From contig JAPPCR010000015.1 of the NCBI GenBank assembly GCA_028875725.1, forward strand, positions 496,001 to 560,000: a stretch of 64,000 nt of DNA, read 5' to 3'. Positions 26,168-34,474 of this stretch are shown piece by piece (the stretch's first letter is position 1; each line of letters begins with the position of its first letter). The position numbers and the translations under genes are program-made. Below the pieces are notes generated by a model, which searched no databases, was not told the DNA's origin, and was given only the letters and a program-made list of their open reading frames with translations. This DNA comes from Acidobacteriota bacterium. GTDB lineage: Bacteria; Acidobacteriota; Thermoanaerobaculia; Multivoradales; Multivoraceae.

Positions 26168-28480
26168 ATGGCGCAGCGGTACCGAGGAAGCCGGCTCAGC
26201 CTGCTAGTCACTCTGTGGCTTGCGGCGACGCCTGTCCTTCCCGCGGAGCAAGGCGCCGCCGAGGCCGACAGGGAGCCGCCCCACGGCTCGGCCCCACAAG
26301 GTAACTTCGGCGAAGAGATCGACGTCATCGGTCTCGCTCCTCTCGACCACCTCGGCGAATCGCCGGACCACGTGCCGTGGACCGTCCATCGTGTCGCGCC
26401 GAAAGCGCTCGACTTGGCGGCTGTGTCCGGTGTCGGCGCTCTGCTCGAGGCGGAACTGCCCGGCGTGAGCCTGGCGCCGGCGCAGGGAAGCGCGCTGCAG
26501 TCCGACGTGCTTTACCGGGGCTTCGGGGCGTCGCCGCTCCTGGGCGCGAACCAGGGCCTCTCGGTCTACGAGGACGGGGTGCGCGTCAACGAGGTCTTCG
26601 GCGATGTCGTGGCCTGGGATCTGGTGCCGACGTTCGCGGCGGAACAGGTGGAACTCCTGCCGGGCGCGAACCCGATGTTCGGCCTGAACACGCTCGGCGG
26701 GGCGCTCGCCCTGAACACGCGCAGCGGCTTCGACTCGGAGCGAGTCGACCTGACGCTCGAGGCCGGTTCCTTCGGTCGCCGGGCGGGCGAGTTCGGCGCC
26801 GGCGGCGCACTCGGTGCCGACGACGAGTACGGCTGGTTCGTCGGCGGTCGCTCCTTCGAGGAGGACGGCTGGCGCGACTTCTCGCCCAGCTCGCTGCGGC
26901 AAGCGCTGGTGAAGCTCTCGCATCGCGGCGAGCGCGAGCGGATCGACTTCGCTGTTGGCCTCGCGGAGAACGACCTGATCGGAAACGGCGTGACGCCGGT
27001 GGAACTGCTGGAGATCGACCGCGCCGAGGTCTTCACGCATCCGGACCGGACCTGGAACGAGCTGTTCTTTCCGCGATTGCGGATCGGCCGGATGATCGGA
27101 CCGGGGCTCGAACTCGAAGCGCAGGTCTACCTTCGTGGCAACGACGTCGCCACCTACAACGCGGACGCGTTCGAGGGTGACGACGACGATGACGATGACC
27201 ACGATCACGACGACGACCACGATCACGACGACGACGATGACCACGACGAGTTCGACGCGGTCAACAACCAGAGCCGCACCGAGCAGGAAGGCCTTGGCGC
27301 CTCGATCCAGATCTCCGGTCTGACTGGTTCGGGCCGCTGGCTCGCCGGCGCCTCGTGGGACGGCGGGCGCGCCGACTTCGCCTTCGAGACGGAACTCGCC
27401 TCGCTCACCGACACCAGGACGACGATCGGCAGCGGCATGCTGCTTCCCGGTTCCGAAGTCGGACTGAGAGCCGACACCGGCCATGCCGGCCTGTGGGCGC
27501 TGCGGCACTGGACGACTGCCGGCGACCGGCTGACCTGGACCCTTCAGACCCGCTACAACGACAGTCGGATCGAGCTCAACGATCAACTCGGTACGGCGCT
27601 TGACGGCGATCACAGCTTCTCCCGCCTCGTGCCTTCGGTTGGCTTCGTCTGGGAGGCGCGCGAGCAGGGACGGTCGTCCCAGCTGCTGTTCGGCAACGTG
27701 TCGCAGTCGTCCCGCGTGCCGACGCCGGTCGAGCTCACCTGCGCCGATCCGGACGACCCGTGCCGGCTGCCGAACGCCTTCGTCGCCGACCCGCCGCTCG
27801 ACCAGGTGGTGACGACCAGCGCCGAACTCGGTCTGCGCGGAGGCGGCCGTTTGCTGCGGTGGAGCGCGGCACTGTTCCACAGCGACAGTCGGGACGACAT
27901 CATCTTCGTCTCGAGCGGCGCCGGCACCAGCGCCGGCTACTTCACGAACGTCGACGCGACCCGGCGGCAGGGGCTGGAGCTGTGGCTGCGCGGCAGCCAC
28001 GGCCGGCTGAACTGGGATGCCTCCTACACCCTGCTCGACGCGACCTTCCAGGACCACCTGACCCTGTCGAGCCCGCCGCATCCCCTGGCCGAGGATGGGG
28101 AGATCGAGGTCGAGCCGGGCGACTTCCTGCCCGGCGTGCCGCGACGCCAGTTCCGGGCGGGCGCCGACCTGAGAATCGGCGACCGGGCGGTGTTGGGGGC
28201 GCGGCTGCTCGGCGACTCGACACGCTACCTGCGAGGCGACGAGGCGAATCTGCTGGAGCCGGTCGACTCGGCGTGGCGTGGCGACCTTTGGAGCCGCATC
28301 GAACTTACCCCTTCGCTCGATCTCGATCTCGAGGTGTCCAACGTGACGGACCGTGAGTACGCGACGTTCGGCGCCCTTGGCGAACCTGACGAGGTGCTCG
28401 GCGACGGCTACGAGGATCCGCGCTTCCTGAGCCCGGCCGAACCGCGTGCGTTCCGCGCGTCGCTCCGCCTGCGACTCTGA
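26168..28480 (+). CDS. TonB-dependent outer-membrane receptor with Asp/His-rich loop
   Basis: This 770-residue receptor has a signal peptide ending ATPVLPAEQ, a TonB-box-like segment (EEIDVIGLAP, about 49-58), a plug domain (VLYRGFGASPLLGANQGLSV, VELLPGANPMFGLNTLGGAL) and a barrel ending in RASLRLRL. Between residues about 336 and 361 is a run almost entirely of Asp and His. This resembles extracellular metal-capture loops such as that of the zinc receptor ZnuD. HupE/UreJ and a membrane anchor protein follow in the same direction, so the likely cargo is a divalent metal (Zn, Ni or Co) or its chelate. TAGCCT lies 9 nt before the ATG. No metal regulator gene is adjacent. Confidence 0.88.
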   Translation: MAQRYRGSRLSLLVTLWLAATPVLPAEQGAAEADREPPHGSAPQGNFGEEIDVIGLAPLDHLGESPDHVPWTVHRVAPKALDLAAVSGVGALLEAELPGVSLAPAQGSALQSDVLYRGFGASPLLGANQGLSVYEDGVRVNEVFGDVVAWDLVPTFAAEQVELLPGANPMFGLNTLGGALALNTRSGFDSERVDLTLEAGSFGRRAGEFGAGGALGADDEYGWFVGGRSFEEDGWRDFSPSSLRQALVKLSHRGERERIDFAVGLAENDLIGNGVTPVELLEIDRAEVFTHPDRTWNELFFPRLRIGRMIGPGLELEAQVYLRGNDVATYNADAFEGDDDDDDDHDHDDDHDHDDDDDHDEFDAVNNQSRTEQEGLGASIQISGLTGSGRWLAGASWDGGRADFAFETELASLTDTRTTIGSGMLLPGSEVGLRADTGHAGLWALRHWTTAGDRLTWTLQTRYNDSRIELNDQLGTALDGDHSFSRLVPSVGFVWEAREQGRSSQLLFGNVSQSSRVPTPVELTCADPDDPCRLPNAFVADPPLDQVVTTSAELGLRGGGRLLRWSAALFHSDSRDDIIFVSSGAGTSAGYFTNVDATRRQGLELWLRGSHGRLNWDASYTLLDATFQDHLTLSSPPHPLAEDGEIEVEPGDFLPGVPRRQFRAGADLRIGDRAVLGARLLGDSTRYLRGDEANLLEPVDSAWRGDLWSRIELTPSLDLDLEVSNVTDREYATFGALGEPDEVLGDGYEDPRFLSPAEPRAFRASLRLRL

Positions 28481-28511
28481 AAGTCGGCACGGCCGGCCCG
28501 CGCTCTGCTGA

Positions 28512-28517
28512 TAGTGT
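28512..28517 (+). promoter_or_regulatory. Putative leaderless -10 element of the START-like gene
   Basis: TAGTGT is followed by 7 nt and a GTG at 28525. The position fits a leaderless start and was used to choose between three in-frame GTG codons (28516, 28525, 28549). Confidence 0.35.
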
Positions 28518-28524
28518 GCCGGCG

Positions 28525-29256
28525 GTGCGCGAGAAGGACGGTCGTTCAGTGGCGGGCAGGGTGCTGGCCCTTGCTTTCGCTCTCGGGGCGTTCGCCGCGC
28601 AACCCGGCACGGCGCAGGACTGTGAGCCCGAGAGAGCCGAGGGCCCGGTAACGATCGAATCCTGCGAGATCGACGGCACTGAGTTCCGCCTGTTCCGGGC
28701 CGACGTGGTCGTAGAGGGGTCGATCCCCTCGGCGATCGCGATGCTGGAGGATGCCGACGCCTGTCCCGAGTGGCAGGGAATCTGTGAAGAGGAAACCGCG
28801 ACATCTCTGGAGCAGCCGTTTCAGTCCCTGCGCAACCGCATCTCCGGCTCGGGAATCTCGAGGCGCGTGACGATCGTCCGTTCGGGCTGGCTACGCACGA
28901 GCGACGGCCGCGTGATCAACGACATAGTCGGCGCGGACGATCTGACGCCCGAGTTCGAGGGCAGGCGTGTGCTCTGCATGTACCTGAGGTGGTTCCTGAC
29001 CCCCGGCGACGAAGAAGGAACAGTCAAGGTTGTCCAGGAAACGGTCAGCGATCCGCAGGTCCCGGGCGGTCTCGGAAGGATGCTGGCAAACCGGGGCGCC
29101 ATGAACGCGATGATGGAGACCTTCACGAACTTCGGCCCACAGCTCGGCGACGCGCGGTACGCGAGCGGACCGGACATCGCGTCCCTTCCGCTCGTGGAAG
29201 AGGAGCTGCCGGACCTCGGCGAGGAGTTCGTCGCCTGTCAAGCGGCGCGGCAGTAG
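28525..29256 (+). CDS. Exported START/SRPBCC-like protein
   Basis: This roughly 243-residue protein has an N-terminal export signal (GRVLALAFALGAFAAQPGTAQ) and a domain with the pattern of START/SRPBCC lipid-binding proteins, including AIAMLEDADACPEWQGICEE and a C-terminal amphipathic helix (AMNAMMETFTNFG). Five to six cysteines may form disulfides in the periplasm. The start is uncertain: GTG codons at 28516, 28525 and 28549 are all possible, and 28525 fits a 7-nt leaderless spacing. The gene lies between the TonB receptor and HupE. A ligand or role in metal uptake cannot be inferred from the sequence. Confidence 0.7.
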   Translation: MREKDGRSVAGRVLALAFALGAFAAQPGTAQDCEPERAEGPVTIESCEIDGTEFRLFRADVVVEGSIPSAIAMLEDADACPEWQGICEEETATSLEQPFQSLRNRISGSGISRRVTIVRSGWLRTSDGRVINDIVGADDLTPEFEGRRVLCMYLRWFLTPGDEEGTVKVVQETVSDPQVPGGLGRMLANRGAMNAMMETFTNFGPQLGDARYASGPDIASLPLVEEELPDLGEEFVACQAARQ

Positions 29257-29276
29257 CCGCTCGCCGGCGTAGTCGC

Positions 29277-29969
29277 GTGAGCCGCCGCCGGACCATCACA
29301 AGAGCGGCGGTCCTCACGCTGGCCGCGCTGTTCCTGTCGTCGGGCCTGTGGGCGCACGGAGTCGCCGACCAGGACGAGCTCTTCCTGACCAACAACGAGG
29401 GTCTGGCGGTCGGGCCCTACATGTACCTGGGCGCCAAGCACATGGTCACCGGGTACGACCACCTGGCGTTCCTGGCCGGAGTCATCTTCTTCCTCTATCG
29501 GTTCCGCGACGTCGCGCTCTACGTGACGCTGTTCGCGGTCGGCCACAGCGTGACCCTGCTGGTCGGGGTGCTCGGCGGCATCCACGCGAATCCGTTTCTC
29601 ATCGACGCGATCGTCGGCCTGTCGGTGGCCTACAAGGCGTTCGAGAACCTGGGCGGGTTCCGGGCTCTGGGGGTCCAGATCGACACGCGGGCGGCCGTGC
29701 TCGTGTTCGGCCTGTTCCACGGTTTCGGTCTGGCGACCAAGCTGCAGCCGGTCGAGATCTCGGGAAGCGGCCTGGTCGGGAACATCATCTCCTTCAACGT
29801 GGGCGTCGAACTCGGGCAGTTCGCCGCCCTCGCCATCATCCTGCTTAGCTTCAACCTCTGGCGAGCCAGCGGCCGATTCCAGTCTCACGGCTATGCCGCG
29901 AACGCGGTGCTGATGACGGCCGGCTTCCTGCTGGTCGCCTACCAGTTGACGGGGTACTTCATGTCATGA
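29277..29969 (+). CDS. HupE/UreJ family membrane protein
   Basis: This 230-residue protein has a signal-like first helix ending GLWAHG, then about six membrane segments. The family motifs are GAKHMVTGYDHLAFLAG (His and Asp in the membrane) and FGLFHGFGLATKLQP. HupE/UreJ proteins are linked to nickel or cobalt permeation in hydrogenase, urease and cobalamin contexts; none of these enzymes is here. The GTG start at 29277 is 20 nt after the START-like stop. The stop overlaps the anchor protein start as ATGA. Together with the upstream receptor it suggests a two-membrane metal uptake route. Confidence 0.85.
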   Translation: MSRRRTITRAAVLTLAALFLSSGLWAHGVADQDELFLTNNEGLAVGPYMYLGAKHMVTGYDHLAFLAGVIFFLYRFRDVALYVTLFAVGHSVTLLVGVLGGIHANPFLIDAIVGLSVAYKAFENLGGFRALGVQIDTRAAVLVFGLFHGFGLATKLQPVEISGSGLVGNIISFNVGVELGQFAALAIILLSFNLWRASGRFQSHGYAANAVLMTAGFLLVAYQLTGYFMS

Positions 29970-30592
29970 CGGATTCCTCTCCCGCACCGGGCGGCGATCT
30001 CGGAACGCCGGCGCCTGGCAAGCTGCTGAAGACCCTCGCGATCACGCTCGCCGCCGCGGCGGTCGTCTTCGTAGTCGTCATCCTGCCGGCCGAGTACGGC
30101 ATCGACCCGACCCGGATCGGCAGCCTGCTCGGCCTCGACCGGCTCTACGAGGCGGCCGGCACCGAGCCGATGGCCGAGGCCGAGGAGGGCCTCTCGGCCC
30201 AGATGACCGGCAACCGTGAGCTACGGGCCGAGACCGTCACGATCGAGATCGGCGCCAACGAACAGATGGAGTACAAGCTGCAGATGATCGAGGGGATGAC
30301 GATCGTCTACTCCTGGCAAACCGACGGCGGAACGCTCTACTCGGACTTCCACGCCGACCCGTTCAACGACCTCGACGACGAGCCGGTCCGCTACGCCGAG
30401 GAGTTCGACGTCACGGGCGGCCGCGGCGGCCTGACCGCGGGCTACTCCGGCAACCATGGCTGGTTCTGGCTCAACGAGAGCGACGCGCCTGTTGTGATCG
30501 AACTCGACGTGCGCGGCTTCTTCACGAACATGAGGGAGATCGGCCGGGCGCCGGCCGGTACCGAACACCTGGACTCGGAGGCTTACGAATGA
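29966..30592 (+). CDS. Single-span 'transmembrane anchor' protein of HupE loci
   Basis: This 208-residue protein has one membrane helix (about 22-44) and a periplasmic domain of about 160 residues containing the conserved-looking core EYKLQMIEGMTIVYSWQTD, DFHADPF and GYSGNHGWFWLNES. Proteins of this type are commonly found next to HupE/UreJ genes but have no assigned function. Several His, Asp and aromatic residues in the DFHADPF and NHGWFW segments could hold a metal or cofactor. It overlaps HupE (ATGA) at the start and the GST gene (ATGA) at the end, so three genes are translationally coupled. Confidence 0.75.
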   Translation: MTDSSPAPGGDLGTPAPGKLLKTLAITLAAAAVVFVVVILPAEYGIDPTRIGSLLGLDRLYEAAGTEPMAEAEEGLSAQMTGNRELRAETVTIEIGANEQMEYKLQMIEGMTIVYSWQTDGGTLYSDFHADPFNDLDDEPVRYAEEFDVTGGRGGLTAGYSGNHGWFWLNESDAPVVIELDVRGFFTNMREIGRAPAGTEHLDSEAYE

Positions 30593-31206
30593 AGCTCTAC
30601 TGGTGCCCCCAGACGCGGTCCAGCCGCGCCGTCTGGATGCTTGAGGAGGCGGGTGTCGACTACGAGCTCGTGCACGTCGACGTCACGAAGCCGGAGCGGA
30701 CTCCGGAACACCTGGCCGCGAGCCCGATGGGCAAGGTGCCCGCACTCGAGGACGGCGACGTGAAGATGTGGGACTCGGCGGCGATCTGCCTGTACGTCGC
30801 CGATCGCTACGCCTCCGGCCGGCTGGCGCCGGCGCTCGACGATCCGCTGCGCGCCCGCTTCGTGCACTGGCTGATCTACTCCGCCGCGATGATCGAGCCG
30901 GCGATGTTCGAGTCGGGCCTCCGGACCGTCGTACCCGAGGAGCACCAGGCGGAAGCGTTCAATCCTGGCCGGCTGGGCTGGGGCAGTTTCGAGAAGACGA
31001 TCGAGGTCTGGGAGAAGGGCCTTGGGGATGGCCCGTGGATCCTGGGCGACGAGTTCAGCGCCGCCGACGTGATGCTGGGCAGCAGCGCCGTCTTCCTGCG
31101 CATGTTCGGGATGCTCCCGGAGTCGCCGGTGCTCGAGGCCTACGGCGACCGTTGCATGGCCAGACCCGCCTTCCAGAAGGCGCAGGCGGCGGAGGTTCCG
31201 GGCTGA
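30589..31206 (+). CDS. Glutathione S-transferase family protein 1
   Basis: This 205-residue cytosolic GST has a thioredoxin-fold N-domain (MKLYWCPQTRSSRAVWMLEE, then PMGKVPALEDGDVKMWDSAAI with the cis-Pro and glutathione gamma-glutamyl site) and an all-helical C-domain with GDEFSAADVMLG. The residue pattern CPQTRSSR suggests a Ser or Cys-type active site. The ATG overlaps the anchor protein stop and the RND permease gene begins 7 nt downstream, so it sits inside a run of co-transcribed membrane genes. The substrate is unknown; conjugation or isomerisation of a lipophilic compound exported by the pump is possible. Confidence 0.88.
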   Translation: MKLYWCPQTRSSRAVWMLEEAGVDYELVHVDVTKPERTPEHLAASPMGKVPALEDGDVKMWDSAAICLYVADRYASGRLAPALDDPLRARFVHWLIYSAAMIEPAMFESGLRTVVPEEHQAEAFNPGRLGWGSFEKTIEVWEKGLGDGPWILGDEFSAADVMLGSSAVFLRMFGMLPESPVLEAYGDRCMARPAFQKAQAAEVPG

Positions 31207-31213
31207 GCGACCG

Positions 31214-34200
31214 ATGAGCGAGGCCGGCGACCCGACAGTCCGTGGCGGTCCGATCGCCTTCATGGCGAGCAACCCCATTGCCGCCAACCTCCTCATGGTC
31301 TTCCTGCTGTTCGCCGGGCTGCTGGCGGCGGGACAACTCGTCCAGGAGATGCTCCCGGACGCATCGCTGGATCGCGTTCAGGTCATGGTTCCCTACCCGG
31401 GCGCCGCCCCGCAGGAGGTCGATGAAGCGATCGTCCGCAAGATCGAGGAGGAACTCGGGTCACTGGACGGCGTCAAGCGGGTCGAAGCCTCCGCCTCCGA
31501 GGGGCTCGGAACGGTCACCGCCGAGTTCAAGAGCGGCACCGACATCGATCGCGCTCTCAACGAGGCAAAGGCGCGGGTGGATCGCATTCCCAGCTTCCCC
31601 GCTGGAGCGGAACGGCCCGAGGTGCGCGAGGTGACGAGCCGGCAAAGCGTCATTCGCCTCCTGGTTCACGGCGACGTGCCGGAGCGGACGCTCAAGGAGC
31701 TGGCGTACGACATCGAGGATGGCATCGCGGCCCTTCCCGAAGTGTCCTACGTGGATACCAGCGGCTTCCGGGAGTACGAGATCTCGATCGAGGTCCCGTC
31801 GCACCGGCTCCGGGCCCTGGGCCTCACTCTGGGTGACATCGCCGGCGCCGTGCGGCGGGGCTCGATGGACCTCTCCGCGGGCAACATCTCGACGGGCGGG
31901 GAGGAGATCCGGGTCCGGACGATCGGCCAGAACTACGAGCAGTACGACTTCGAGGACATCATCGTCCTGTCCCGCCCCGACGGCACGTCGCTTCGCCTGG
32001 GCGACATCGCCGACCTGCGCGACGGCTTCGCGGACACCGACCTGATCACCCGTTTCAACGGCAACAGGGCCATTCGCGTCGACGTCACCCGCACCGCGGA
32101 CGAGCAGGTGTTCGAGATCTCGGAAGCCGTCAAGGCCTATCTGGCGACGGAGGTGATCCCCGCTCTTCCAGCCGGCGTCGGCGTCGAGATATGGCGGGAC
32201 GACTCGACGCTGGTCGCCGGCAGTCTGTCGGTCCTGATCGAGAACGGCGTCCTGGGGCTCCTTCTCGTCTTTCTCGCCCTGACGTTCTTCCTGGAAATCC
32301 GCCTCGCGCTATGGGTGGCCGCGGGGCTGAGCGTCGCGCTGGTGGGAACGCTGTGGGGCATGCAGATCCTGGGCGTCTCCATCAACATGTTCTCGATGAT
32401 GGCTCTGGTGCTCGCGCTGGGGATCGTCGTGGATGACGCGATCGTGGTGGGCGAGAACATCTTCGCGGAACGAAGACGGGACCGCGACGGGCTGACGACG
32501 GCGATTCGGGGCGCGCAGCGAATGAGCACTCCGGTCATCTTCTCCGTGCTGACTACCGTGACGGCTTTCTGCGCCCTGCTGACCGTCCCGGGCTCCACCG
32601 GCAAGATCATGAGAAGCGTGCCGCTGGTGGTCATCATCATCCTGATGATCTCGCTGGTGGAGTCGCTTCTGATTCTTCCCCGTCATCTTTCGCATCTGCC
32701 GCCGCCCGGACGAACCGCGTCGACGTGGGCCGGCCGCCGGTTGTTGCGGATTCAACGCGCCGTGGACCGCGGTCTGCAGTGGCTGATCGACGGCCCGCTG
32801 GACCGGGGCCTTCGTCTCGCCACGGATCATCCGCCCATCGTGCTGGCGACAGCCGCGGGCGCGGTCCTGCTCGTAACCGTCCTCATCGGTTCCGGGCTGG
32901 TCAGGGTGGAGTTCCTGCCGCAGGTGGAGGGCGACGTCATCGCCGCGAACTTCGAGCTGCCCACCGGATCGCCGGCGGACCGGACCGCGGCGGTCGGGGA
33001 GCTGGTGGAGCAGACGGGGCGCCGGGTGGCGGAGCGGCTGGCGAGCGAGCATCCAGGCAGCGCCGCCGCGGAAGACTGGAACAGCGCCATCACCGTCGGC
33101 GAACCCGCGGAGCTCTTCAATCCGCTTCGCGGCGACCGGGCGTCGGTTCCGCGCAGCCACGTCGGCGCGGTCCAGTTCGCGCTTCCGGAAGACGCCGCCG
33201 TGCCGGCCAGTGAATTCGAGCGGTTGTGGCGGGAAGAGACCGGCACGGTGCAGGGGCTCAGGCACCTCGTCTTCTCGTCGGGGGCGCTCGAACTCCCGCC
33301 GCCCGTCTACCTGGAGCTCTCGCATCCCGACCCCGTCGAGCTGGAGGCCATCGCTCAGGAGTTCGTGGAGGAGCTACAGCAGGTCGACGGCGTGTTCGAC
33401 ATCCGCACGAATCAGGACGACGGATTCAGGGAGATTCAACTGGAACTCAAGCCGCCGGCACGGACGCTGGGTTTGACCCTGGAGGACCTGGCCCGCCAGA
33501 CGCGATCCGCCTTCTTCGGCTCCGAGGCCCTCAGGGTGCTGCGCGGCCGCGAGGACATGCGGGTGTATCTCCGGCTGCCGGAGCAGGAGCGAAGTTCGAT
33601 CGCGGACCTCGAGCGGTTCGTCGTGCGCACGCCCGGCGGATCGGAAGTGCCGTTGAAGCACGTCGCTTCCGCAGAGTTCGTACGGTCCTCCACCGCGATT
33701 CACAAGGTCGACGGTCGGCGCGTTGTGACCGTCACCGCGAACGTGGACCCGGATGTCGTCACCGGCCAGTTGATCACGCCCGCTCTGGAGCGGGACATTC
33801 TGGCCCCGCTCGCGGCCGAGCACCCAGGCTTCGGCTACGGAGTCGGGGGCGAGCAGAGGCAGCAGAGAGAGATCATCGGCGCCCTGTCGGGCTCGATGCT
33901 GGTCGTGTTCATCATCATCTTCGCGCTGATCGCCATCCCCTTCGGGTCCTGGTCTCAACCGCTCATCATCATGGCCGCCATTCCTCTGGGCCTGGTCGGC
34001 GCCGTCGCGGGCCATCTGCTTCTGGGCCTCAGCTTCGGCTTCATGTCGGTGCAGGGCCTGGTCGGCTGTACCGGAGTCGTCGTCAACGACTCGCTGGTGA
34101 TGATCACCTTCATCAACGAGAAGAGAAGCGCCGGCCTGGGGGCGCAGGAGGCGATCATCGCCGGCGCCAAGGCCCGCGTCCGATCGATCCTCCTGACTTC

Positions 34201-34423
34201 GGTGACCACATTCGTCGGCGTCGCTCCGCTCGTCTTCGAAACGGACGCCGCGACCGTGCATCTGGTTCCGCTGGCGGCGGCGCTCGGCTTCGGCATCCTG
34301 ATCGCCACGCCGCTACTCATGCTGGTCGTTCCGGCACTGGCGATGCTGCACGTGAACCTTCAGACCGGCCTTCGCATCGCGACGGGCGCCGGCGCAGCCG
34401 AGAGTCAGCCGGAAGTCGCCTGA
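31214..34423 (+). CDS. RND efflux permease 2 (intact)
   Basis: This 1069-residue HAE/AcrB-type pump has twelve membrane segments and two large periplasmic loops. The proton-relay Asp pair is in ALGIVVDDAIVVGENIF in TM4, and TM10 carries GCTGVVVNDSLVMITFINEKR. It is the intact paralogue of the frame-broken permease at 13106-16278 and serves as the reference for locating that break. No adaptor or outer-membrane factor is adjacent; the second adaptor at 23244 and the single outer-membrane factor at 18965 are candidate partners. It lies 7 nt after the GST gene and is followed by a hairpin between convergent genes. Confidence 0.93.
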   Translation: MSEAGDPTVRGGPIAFMASNPIAANLLMVFLLFAGLLAAGQLVQEMLPDASLDRVQVMVPYPGAAPQEVDEAIVRKIEEELGSLDGVKRVEASASEGLGTVTAEFKSGTDIDRALNEAKARVDRIPSFPAGAERPEVREVTSRQSVIRLLVHGDVPERTLKELAYDIEDGIAALPEVSYVDTSGFREYEISIEVPSHRLRALGLTLGDIAGAVRRGSMDLSAGNISTGGEEIRVRTIGQNYEQYDFEDIIVLSRPDGTSLRLGDIADLRDGFADTDLITRFNGNRAIRVDVTRTADEQVFEISEAVKAYLATEVIPALPAGVGVEIWRDDSTLVAGSLSVLIENGVLGLLLVFLALTFFLEIRLALWVAAGLSVALVGTLWGMQILGVSINMFSMMALVLALGIVVDDAIVVGENIFAERRRDRDGLTTAIRGAQRMSTPVIFSVLTTVTAFCALLTVPGSTGKIMRSVPLVVIIILMISLVESLLILPRHLSHLPPPGRTASTWAGRRLLRIQRAVDRGLQWLIDGPLDRGLRLATDHPPIVLATAAGAVLLVTVLIGSGLVRVEFLPQVEGDVIAANFELPTGSPADRTAAVGELVEQTGRRVAERLASEHPGSAAAEDWNSAITVGEPAELFNPLRGDRASVPRSHVGAVQFALPEDAAVPASEFERLWREETGTVQGLRHLVFSSGALELPPPVYLELSHPDPVELEAIAQEFVEELQQVDGVFDIRTNQDDGFREIQLELKPPARTLGLTLEDLARQTRSAFFGSEALRVLRGREDMRVYLRLPEQERSSIADLERFVVRTPGGSEVPLKHVASAEFVRSSTAIHKVDGRRVVTVTANVDPDVVTGQLITPALERDILAPLAAEHPGFGYGVGGEQRQQREIIGALSGSMLVVFIIIFALIAIPFGSWSQPLIIMAAIPLGLVGAVAGHLLLGLSFGFMSVQGLVGCTGVVVNDSLVMITFINEKRSAGLGAQEAIIAGAKARVRSILLTSVTTFVGVAPLVFETDAATVHLVPLAAALGFGILIATPLLMLVVPALAMLHVNLQTGLRIATGAGAAESQPEVA

Positions 34424-34451
34424 CCGCTACGGAGCGCGCCTCTACCCAAGG

Positions 34452-34472
34452 GGCGATTCCAACGGAATCGCC
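34452..34472. terminator. Bidirectional hairpin between convergent RND2 and DUF2236-3 genes
   Basis: GGCGATTCC-AAC-GGAATCGCC forms a perfect 9-bp stem with a 3-nt loop, followed on the plus strand by TTCT. It lies 28 nt after the RND stop and directly abuts the end of the minus-strand DUF2236 gene (34475). The stem and placement fit an intrinsic terminator with a weak U-tract. Confidence 0.6.
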
Positions 34473-34474
34473 TT

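Noticed and set aside
27178..27250. Short GAC/CAC repeats as a possible microsatellite or CRISPR fragment
   Set aside because: They are in-frame Asp/His codons of the receptor loop. There are no spacers or uniform repeats.
26204..28804. 866-codon open frame antisense to the TonB receptor
   Set aside because: The plus strand encodes a complete receptor with plug and barrel motifs. The antisense frame is Arg/Val/Gly-rich without a fold signature, as expected from GC-rich codon bias.
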